5,714 nucleotides of DNA from an uncultured Azospirillum sp. (GTDB lineage: Bacteria > Pseudomonadota > Alphaproteobacteria > RF32 > CAG-239). How positions within the stretch are numbered: the first letter of the stretch is position 1; every line of letters begins with the position of its first letter. The stretch lies in NCBI GenBank assembly GCA_946184595.1, contig CAMHFM010000054.1, forward strand, positions 1 through 5,714, in the 5' to 3' direction. Made by a program: the position numbers and the translations under genes. Below the pieces are notes generated by a model that ran no database searches, was not told the DNA's origin, and saw only the letters and a list, made by a program, of their open reading frames with translations. Below are positions 1 through 4,626 of the stretch, in pieces.

Positions 1-143
1 CGTTTATCGCTAGGGCTCCATTCTTCCTTTATGACATTCCCTATCCTTTTAAATATACTTGTTGATGGCTGATTTTCTCTCTCAGCTTTTACCATATCAA
101 TAATAGCATTGTTTGGTGAACCTGAATTTCCTTTTTCTGCCAT
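1..143 (-). CDS. Partial hypothetical protein, paralogue of the neighbouring heptad-glycine protein (N-terminal 47 residues)
   Basis: The left edge cuts this gene, leaving 47 full codons plus two bases, all open. It starts MAEKGNSG at the ATG at 143, six bases after a good AGGAG (150-154). I do not recognise a family. Residues 30-44 (IFKRIGNVIKEEWSP) match a motif found twice in the product of the next gene upstream (FFGEIGHILKEELNP and LFKKIRNAFKQEFKP). The preceding residues 11-25 (NNAIIDMVKAE...NQ) also align with residues 31-42 of that protein (NDVIGRMIKENQ). The two genes share their upstream sequence as well, so this is very probably a tandem paralogue. There is no signal peptide in the visible part, which is polar and mixed in charge. 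A good promoter lies in the gap, so it may be transcribed on its own as well as by read-through. Whether it carries the glycine heptad region cannot be seen. Confidence 0.8.
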   Translation of the reverse strand, partial: MAEKGNSGSPNNAIIDMVKAERENQPSTSIFKRIGNVIKEEWSPSDK

Positions 144-215
144 CAGAATCTCCTATTATTTCCGGGTATTTAGAGATATTTTATTCTCTATCTGTTAACA
201 TTTAATTTATTATAA
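144..215 (-). repeat. Leader sequence shared with the upstream paralogue (copy 1 of 2)
   Basis: The sequence before this start codon resembles that before the start codon at 1872. The best block (181-206 here, 1910-1935 there) matches at 22 of 26 bases and contains TTAAATGTTAACAGA on the minus strand. The block lies at exactly the same distance from the ATG in both genes. The homology extends out to a GTTATA box, with a three-base length difference. In this copy TAGAGA and TCTCTA (172-177 and 186-191 region on the plus strand) could pair around an eight-base loop. The other copy cannot form this stem well, so a conserved RNA structure is not supported. Confidence 0.7.
150..154 (-). promoter_or_regulatory. 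Ribosome binding site of the partial left-edge gene
   Basis: AGGAG sits six bases before the ATG at 143. The neighbouring paralogue has GGGAG at exactly the same distance from its ATG, which supports both start choices. Confidence 0.75.
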
Positions 216-237
216 CAAATTTCGCTTATTTTGTCTA
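209..237 (-). promoter_or_regulatory. Sigma70-type promoter for the partial left-edge gene
   Basis: On the minus strand, TAGACA (232-237, five of six to the -35 consensus) is followed after exactly 17 bases by TATAAT (209-214, perfect -10). Transcription would start near position 202 and give a leader of roughly 60 bases before the ATG at 143. The site lies in the gap after the stop codon of the upstream paralogue. This is a prediction from consensus match in an AT-rich gap, where chance matches are common, but the score and spacing are unusually good. Confidence 0.5.
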
Positions 238-272
238 TCTTTTTAGGGGCTTTATGGAAATTGTCACATTTG

Positions 273-294
273 TTTAATATGTGTGTTTATTAAA
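273..294. repeat. Perfect AT-rich inverted repeat in the intergenic gap
   Basis: TTTAATA (273-279) and TATTAAA (288-294) are perfect inverted copies around an eight-base loop, starting four bases after the stop codon of the 524-codon gene. The stem has no G or C and no T tract follows on the minus strand, so it is at best a weak terminator or mRNA 3' end. It may be chance in AT-rich DNA. Confidence 0.3.
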
Positions 295-297
295 TTT

Positions 298-1872
298 TTA
301 TTCTGATGAGCCCTGATCATCCGTTATATTCTGATTATCCGTTATACCCTGCTCTTCAGTTGCCTCTTGAGTGTCTGTATCTGCCGTTATTTCCTCTTTC
401 GGACGCCACTCTACAAATTTATCTTTGTTTTCCAACTTAAAGGCAGCGACTTGTTCTTCACTCAAGCCAAAATCGCCTTTGTTGCCACGACTTCTCAACT
501 GTTTTTCAAAACGAGATAACTCCTCAACGGCTCTATATCCTAATCCGCTTTGCTTGAGGGCATCATAGCGCATCTTAACCATATCGCGTTTTCTGTAAAT
601 CGCATCCCATTTTTTGGCAGAAATAAAATCTGCTGAAACTTCTGTATTATCGCTAACAATTTGTTCTTCTGCGTTTTTATCGTTATTTTCATTATTCTTT
701 TGCATGAGCTGATTCATAAAAGCTCCGCTACCGAGCATCATAGCAACATCTTGAGCCATATCGCTCAATGACGGCCCTTTGTTAGGCTCTTCAACCGGAA
801 TTTCTTCAGCGACATTGGCTTTTTCTTCCTCTTGCGGAGGCTCATTATTGCTCTTATTTTCCTGAGAAATATTCTCTTCACTGTTAGCGGTGTTGGTACT
901 GGCTTCAATGGTGGTGTCGCCAGTTGGTTCCGGTGTTTTGCTCGACTCTTCCGGTTTAACTGAACTCGTCTCCTGAGTTTCGGTATTGTTTGTCTCTGAG
1001 GATTGTTTGGCTGTATCAGGCTCAGCTTGAGGGGCTTCAATATCCGGATCACCCGCCTGTATCATTTCAACACCTTTCTTCTGCAACTTTTGCCCTTTAC
1101 CACTCAATATTTGAGCAATTGTTTTCATTATAACCCCTACCGCAGAAGAGCATATTCCGCGAACGATTTGTATCATACCCCAAATTGCTTGTATGATACC
1201 CAAAATAATTTTTGCCACCATTTTGAAGATTATGCCAAATCCTTGACTAATCGTCGAAACACCATTTGAGATCTTTCTTTTTCCGGCTTTAATGCCGATA
1301 AGCGTACAAAATATCAGAACACCAAATGCGATTTTTATTATTCCGAATATTATTGTTAAAATTGCAGCGATGATGTCAATAATTATTCTGATTTCTTTAA
1401 GCAATCCTCTAAATATATTTTTTATACCTGATTTCAGCAAATTATCAGCATATTGAAGCGTTTTTTCGCCGCTTTTTAATAAAGATTTACCAGCATTAGA
1501 GCGTGCTTTTCCTGCAGAATATTTTGTTCTGCCTAAAGCGACTTTTCTTTGATTTTCTAGGGCTTTTTTATCTTCTTTTGACAGATTATTTTCTGCAGAT
1601 TTATTTATTTTCGGCAGTCTTGCCCTTTCGTATAATGTTGCTTCAAGCCACGTATTTCCTATCGTATTCCAAGCATCGGTTTCCGGCTTAAACTCCTGTT
1701 TAAAGGCATTTCTTATTTTTTTGAAAAGGGCATCAAATCCTAACTTTTGATTCTCTTTTATCATTCTGCCGATAACATCGTTTTTAGGGTTTAATTCTTC
1801 TTTCAAAATATGCCCTATTTCTCCAAAGAAACCTCTTTTTTCCATCGATGTCAGATTTTCATCTTCAGCCAT
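298..1872 (-). CDS. Hypothetical modular protein with a seven-residue glycine repeat and hydrophobic core (524 aa)
   Basis: I recognise no family. In order, the protein has these parts. Residues 15-29 and 49-63 are two copies of a motif of the form [FL]F..I...[FL]K[EQ]E[FL].P, 34 residues apart. Residues 86-113 are a charged helical stretch. Residues 114-280 are about 24 consecutive seven-residue units whose first residue is Gly in 18 and Ala in three, with a single six-residue unit at 191-196. The units are polar at both ends and strongly hydrophobic at about 163-194 and 212-248. Residues 281-366 are a Glu/Thr/Ser/Asn/Pro-rich linker, probably disordered. A short Met-rich hydrophobic helix lies at 368-390. 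Residues 413-493 look like a charged helical domain with conserved-looking aromatics (KKWDAIYRKRD, KFVEWRPKEE). The tail is acidic. There is no signal peptide. The likely picture is a cytoplasmic protein that inserts into or coats the inner membrane (inference). A TTG codon at 1875 is also in frame, but the ATG at 1872 fits the Shine-Dalgarno site and the paralogue. The gene follows hydF by 81 bases. Confidence 0.85.
   Translation of the reverse strand: MAEDENLTSMEKRGFFGEIGHILKEELNPKNDVIGRMIKENQKLGFDALFKKIRNAFKQEFKPETDAWNTIGNTWLEATLYERARLPKINKSAENNLSKEDKKALENQRKVALGRTKYSAGKARSNAGKSLLKSGEKTLQYADNLLKSGIKNIFRGLLKEIRIIIDIIAAILTIIFGIIKIAFGVLIFCTLIGIKAGKRKISNGVSTISQGFGIIFKMVAKIILGIIQAIWGMIQIVRGICSSAVGVIMKTIAQILSGKGQKLQKKGVEMIQAGDPDIEAPQAEPDTAKQSSETNNTETQETSSVKPEESSKTPEPTGDTTIEASTNTANSEENISQENKSNNEPPQEEEKANVAEEIPVEEPNKGPSLSDMAQDVAMMLGSGAFMNQLMQKNNENNDKNAEEQIVSDNTEVSADFISAKKWDAIYRKRDMVKMRYDALKQSGLGYRAVEELSRFEKQLRSRGNKGDFGLSEEQVAAFKLENKDKFVEWRPKEEITADTDTQEATEEQGITDNQNITDDQGSSE
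314..349. repeat. Two tandem 18-base units in the 3' end of the hypothetical gene
   Basis: The units 314-331 and 332-349 match at 15 of 18 bases. On the coding strand they give the hexapeptides GITDNQ and NITDDQ in the acidic tail (residues 509-520). The unit length is a multiple of three, so copy-number change would keep the reading frame. Confidence 0.7.
1033..1533 (-). repeat. Array of about 24 glycine-led heptads (protein-level repeat, residues 114-280)
   Basis: Gly falls at residues 114, 121, 128, 135, 149, 156, 177 and 184. After a one-residue slip it falls at 197, 204, 211, 225, 232, 239, 246, 260, 267 and 274. Ala holds the position at 142, 170 and 253; Ile, Leu and Met hold it at 163, 191 and 218. 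The fifth residue of a unit is often Ile or Leu, for example GKSLLKS, GIIKIAF and GMIQIVR. That gives an IxxGxxx heptad, the spacing of a helix packing face. The DNA itself is not obviously repetitive, so the pattern is held at protein level. Confidence 0.8.
1675..1830 (-). repeat. Two copies of a 15-residue N-terminal motif
   Basis: Copy 1 covers bases 1786-1830 (residues 15-29, FFGEIGHILKEELNP) and copy 2 covers 1684-1728 (residues 49-63, LFKKIRNAFKQEFKP). Both have an aromatic at position 2, Ile at 5, Lys at 10, Glu at 12 and Pro at 15, and both are followed by an Asp two or three residues later. A third copy is in the partial gene at the left edge (bases 12-56). Confidence 0.75.
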
Positions 1873-1942
1873 CAAAATCTCCCGTTGCTTTTCTTACATT
1901 TAGGATATATTACTCCCTGTCTGTTAATATTTAATTTATAAC
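1873..1942 (-). repeat. Leader sequence shared with the downstream paralogue (copy 2 of 2), possible promoter
   Basis: This fills nearly the whole 81-base gap between the hydF stop and the ATG at 1872. It carries TTAAATATTAACAGA and a TATAAA box (1935-1940), which aligns with the TATAAT box of the other copy. The -35 region expected 17 bases upstream overlaps the hydF stop codon and is a poor match, so promoter activity is less certain here. I see no hairpin terminator after hydF, so read-through from the hydF operon is possible. Confidence 0.6.
1879..1883 (-). promoter_or_regulatory. Ribosome binding site deciding the start at 1872
   Basis: GGGAG lies six bases before the ATG at 1872 and only three before the in-frame TTG at 1875. 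The paralogue uses AGGAG six bases before its ATG, so the ATG is preferred. Confidence 0.75.
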
Positions 1943-1953
1943 GGATAGAGACA

Positions 1954-3132
1954 TTATTTAAATGGGGTCATCACCCTATCTAACACGCCTTTGAGTTCTG
2001 AAATACAGATTCCATAATTAGTAATTGCTACACCTGCTTGCTCACATTTATGGATTCTTGATAAAATTTCCCGACGATTTTGCGTACAACCACCGCATTG
2101 GATAACCAATTTATATTCTCGCAGATTTTCAGGGAAAACACAGCCCGAAACATGATCTATTTGCAGATTTTTCCCTGTTTTCTTTTTCAGCCAATTCGGA
2201 ATTTTAACTTTACCGATATCATCATCTATGGCATGATGCGTGCATGCCTCCGCAATCAAAACTTTGTCGCCGTCCTGAAGTTTGGAAATTTCTTTCGCTC
2301 CTTCCGCCATTTTGAGCAAATCCCCTTTTAAGCGTGCAAACAAAATCGAAAAAGTCGTGCATTTGATGTCTTGTGGTGTTTTTGCGACCATAAAATCAAC
2401 GACTTGGGAGTCGCAAACCACTAAATCCGGCTTATTTTTCAAACTTTGCAGAGCTTGTTCATATTCCGTTTCTTTAACCACGAGAACAACATTGTCATAA
2501 TCCAACGCATCCCGAATTGCCTGCACTTGTGGCATAATCAACCGCCCTTTCGGGGCTTCTTTATCTACCGGTGTTATTAAAATAATCGTGCTATGTGGCG
2601 GTACCAAGTCTCCCAATAAAGCCGGAGCTTTGATAAAATCTTCAGGCACAAGTTTAATTAACTCTGCTTTTAACTCATTCAAAACTCTGTCGCGACTGCT
2701 TTGATCCTGAGCATTGACTTTAATACCGTCATTCGGGCATTCATATAAATCAGCTTTATTATATACTTTTATCAGAGGAATTTTGCGCTTATCACATTCG
2801 GCAACGATTGTCTCCTCTTCTTTACCGAAATGATTACCCTCACAAACCAAAATCGCAATATCTGCTTTATCTAAAATACGATTAGTTTTTTCCAAACGTT
2901 TATCAGCCAGAGCGGTTTCATCTCCAAAACCGGCCGTATCAAGCCACACAACAGGACCAATCGGCAATAACTCTTGTGTTTTTTCGACAACATCGGTCGT
3001 CGTTCCTGCTAATTGAGACGTTATCGAAACTTCTTGTCCCGTTACCAAGTTTAAAAAGCTCGATTTTCCGGCGTTTACCCGCCCTAATAAAGCAATATGA
3101 AGACGCAAAGATTTCGGTGTTGGCTGCATCAT
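1954..3132 (-). CDS. hydF: HydF, [FeFe]-hydrogenase maturation GTPase and H-cluster scaffold
   Basis: HydF is the GTP-binding scaffold on which HydE and HydG assemble the two-iron subcluster before transfer to apo-hydrogenase HydA; it is cytoplasmic. The 392 residues are a normal length. The N-terminal GTPase domain has the P-loop GRVNAGKSS (17-25), a TTTD switch (44-47), DTAG (65-68) and NKAD (125-128). A dimerisation region follows (about 175-265). The C-terminal iron-sulphur domain has Cys297-x-His299 and Cys346-Gly-Gly-Cys349, the known HydF cluster signature. The residue before Cys346 is Gln345, where the family signature normally has His. The start could be the ATG at 3132 or the next one at 3129; an AGGA in the end of the preceding gene serves either. 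It begins two bases after the tcdA stop, so translation is probably coupled. HydE, HydG and HydA are not in this window. Confidence 0.95.
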   Translation of the reverse strand: MMQPTPKSLRLHIALLGRVNAGKSSFLNLVTGQEVSITSQLAGTTTDVVEKTQELLPIGPVVWLDTAGFGDETALADKRLEKTNRILDKADIAILVCEGNHFGKEEETIVAECDKRKIPLIKVYNKADLYECPNDGIKVNAQDQSSRDRVLNELKAELIKLVPEDFIKAPALLGDLVPPHSTIILITPVDKEAPKGRLIMPQVQAIRDALDYDNVVLVVKETEYEQALQSLKNKPDLVVCDSQVVDFMVAKTPQDIKCTTFSILFARLKGDLLKMAEGAKEISKLQDGDKVLIAEACTHHAIDDDIGKVKIPNWLKKKTGKNLQIDHVSGCVFPENLREYKLVIQCGGCTQNRREILSRIHKCEQAGVAITNYGICISELKGVLDRVMTPFK

Positions 3133-3134
3133 TT

Positions 3135-3863
3135 TTATTTTCCTTTGTTCACTAAAGTTTTTATAACTTCATTGGCAATTGTTAAACCAAAAATAGCGGT
3201 TATGGTCGGTAAGGAGCCTAAAGTGTTTCTTTCTCCTTCCGTTTTGCTTGTTAAAATCGCCTGTTGCTGTGCCGGCTCATCGGAGTAGACACATTTCACT
3301 CTTGAAATATCAACCTCGCGACGACGTAAGCGTTGGCGCACCAATCGGGACAATGAGCAATTAACCGTTTTATCTAATGTACCGATTTTAATCCGATTTG
3401 TGTCTGTTTTAAGTGCGGCTCCCATTGATGAAATAAAAGGAATATCTCGACGCACCAATTCTTCAATTAAGCAACATTTGGCATTTAAGGAATCTATCGC
3501 ATCAATAACCATATCAACTTTGGCATCTAGTAATGTTGGTAAAGTTTCACTGCTGACTAATAAATCTTTGGTTTCAACCACACAATCCGGATTAATTTCT
3601 TTAATGCGTTCGCGCGCAACGTCAACTTTTTTGCGACCTATTGTGGAAGATAGCGCTAATATCTGGCGATTGATGTTTGTCTCATCAAATTTATCAAAAT
3701 CAACAACAATAATGTTCCCGATACCGGCTCTGGCAATTGCTTCCAAAGCATATCCGCCCACCGCACCGACACCGACAATCATTACCGTTGCCTGTTGTAA
3801 GGCTTGGATACCATGCTCTCCGACCAATAATCCGGTACGCATTAGTCTCGGGGAAATAGTCAT
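3135..3863 (-). CDS. tcdA: TcdA/CsdL-type tRNA threonylcarbamoyladenosine dehydratase (ThiF/E1-like)
   Basis: Members of this family use ATP to cyclise N6-threonylcarbamoyladenosine at position 37 of ANN-decoding tRNAs (ct6A). The 242 residues show the N-terminal R..LLVGE.G...L signature, the nucleotide-binding GVGAVGG (31-37), the acidic strand end VVDFD (53-57) with N65-R66-Q67, and GRKKVD (76-81). DAIDS lies near 120, the family-typical YSDEP is in the C-terminal half, and a hydrophobic C-terminal helix (about 220-237) follows GSLPTITA. It is shorter than the E. coli enzyme (about 268 residues) but all expected blocks are present. Its ATG overlaps the stop of the TatD-like gene (ATGA), with GGAG eight bases upstream. 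ThiF or MoeB for thiamine or molybdopterin synthesis is less likely, because the N-terminal and YSDEP signatures fit TcdA and no sulphur-carrier gene is adjacent. Confidence 0.88.
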   Translation of the reverse strand: MTISPRLMRTGLLVGEHGIQALQQATVMIVGVGAVGGYALEAIARAGIGNIIVVDFDKFDETNINRQILALSSTIGRKKVDVARERIKEINPDCVVETKDLLVSSETLPTLLDAKVDMVIDAIDSLNAKCCLIEELVRRDIPFISSMGAALKTDTNRIKIGTLDKTVNCSLSRLVRQRLRRREVDISRVKCVYSDEPAQQQAILTSKTEGERNTLGSLPTITAIFGLTIANEVIKTLVNKGK

Positions 3864-4579
3864 TTTATAAACTCCAATGAATTTTGATATACTTGAGAAC
3901 TTAATTGCTCCAGTGGTATTTTAAGCAAATTTGAAATTTTTTCCATCATTTCTTTTATTTGCCAAGAACCTTCCCTTTGAAACGGTGCATCAGTTTCACA
4001 TAAAATTTTAGTCAGCGGAATAAAAGATAAGAGCTCTTGAGCTTGAGGATGCCGCAATAAACCGTTGCCCACCCCGATATATCCGCCTTTTTGAATGATC
4101 TTTTTCAAAAACTCAACTTTGCCGTTATAGCCATGTATGACAAATTTTTGGGGCAATTTATCCCAATATTCTTCTATTAAAGCAACAGCTTTAACTGCGT
4201 GGATAATCAACGGTCGTTTAAGCTCTTCAGCTAATCGAATGTGCTCGGCAAAGACTTGTTTTTGTTTTTCAACATTCGGTTTTAAGCCATCAAGTCCACA
4301 TTCTCCGATTAATGCTTGCGGAAATTTTTGTAACATCATTGCTAAACGCTCTGACCAATTATCATTTAATTCCGACACATACCACGGATGAATAGCAAAG
4401 GCAGGGACAATATTTTCCGGTAATACGTTTGTAAACTCAGCAATTTTTTCCCAATCATCTTCTTTTGCTGATACACAAATCATTTTTTGACACCCTGCCA
4501 TGTATGCTTTTCGGATAATCTCCGTTGCATTACTTGACTTATCATCTTGCAAATGAGTATGGGTATCGATAAACTGCAT
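3860..4579 (-). CDS. TatD-family metal-dependent hydrolase (putative deoxyribonuclease)
   Basis: The 239-residue protein is an amidohydrolase-fold TIM barrel. The metal ligands expected for TatD are visible: His7 and His9 in DTHTH, Glu93 in IGECGLD, His127 in LIIHAVKA, His149 in VIHGYNG and Asp197 in CETDAP. TatD proteins are cytoplasmic, typically 3'-5' exonucleases with roles proposed in DNA repair and turnover. The specificity of this one cannot be told from sequence. It is slightly shorter than the usual 255-265 residues, and the strand after His149 reads HGYNG rather than the more common HCFSG or HCFTG. It is the first gene of the minus-strand operon with tcdA and hydF, and shares a 43-base divergent gap with alr. 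The start is the ATG at 4579, with a weak GGAAAC about eight bases upstream. Linkage to hydF may only reflect co-transcription. Confidence 0.88.
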   Translation of the reverse strand: MQFIDTHTHLQDDKSSNATEIIRKAYMAGCQKMICVSAKEDDWEKIAEFTNVLPENIVPAFAIHPWYVSELNDNWSERLAMMLQKFPQALIGECGLDGLKPNVEKQKQVFAEHIRLAEELKRPLIIHAVKAVALIEEYWDKLPQKFVIHGYNGKVEFLKKIIQKGGYIGVGNGLLRHPQAQELLSFIPLTKILCETDAPFQREGSWQIKEMMEKISNLLKIPLEQLSSQVYQNSLEFIK

Positions 4580-4605
4580 CTAATCTGTTTCCGTTTTAAT
4601 TTGAT

Positions 4606-4626
4606 AAGGATAATATGTCGAGATGA
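4606..4626 (+). promoter_or_regulatory. alr translation start region with a three-codon upstream ORF overlapping the start codon
   Basis: AAGGA (4606-4610) is four bases before an ATG at 4615, which opens only ATG TCG AGA TGA. The TGA (4624-4626) overlaps the alr ATG (4623-4625) as ATGA. The distance from AAGGA to the alr ATG is 12 bases, longer than ideal. An in-frame TAA at 4611 rules out an earlier alr start. Coupled re-initiation is possible, but the small ORF may be chance. Confidence 0.4.

Noticed and set aside
172..191. Conserved RNA hairpin or riboswitch in the shared leader
   Set aside because: The TAGAGA/TCTCTA stem exists in only one of the two copies. Differences in the other copy break pairs rather than compensate.
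273..294. Rho-independent terminator after the hypothetical gene
   Set aside because: The stem is perfect but contains only A and T, and no T tract follows on the coding strand.
765..1052. A 95-codon minus-strand frame inside the linker of the hypothetical gene
   Set aside because: It is an out-of-frame reading of the low-complexity Glu/Thr-rich linker and has a skewed Lys/Arg/Pro composition. The main frame is continuous across it, so there is no frameshift.
371..1691. Plus-strand open frames of 62-88 codons (371-568, 1003-1269, 1503-1691) opposite the hypothetical gene
   Set aside because: They lie antisense inside a long minus-strand gene with clear protein-level periodicity, and their translations are Phe/Leu/Ser-rich with no recognisable motif.
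1873..1875. TTG at 1875 as the start of the 524-codon gene
   Set aside because: It would sit only three bases from the GGGAG site. The ATG right after it has the same spacing as the paralogue's ATG.
3400..3870. A 156-codon plus-strand open frame opposite tcdA
   Set aside because: It is the antisense shadow of a gene with all TcdA family motifs, and it has no family signature of its own.
4593..4621. Promoter for the tatD-like gene (TCGACA, 17 bases, TAAAAC on the minus strand)
   Set aside because: The spacing is ideal, but transcription would start inside or after the gene's only Shine-Dalgarno-like sequence, and the -10 match is weak.
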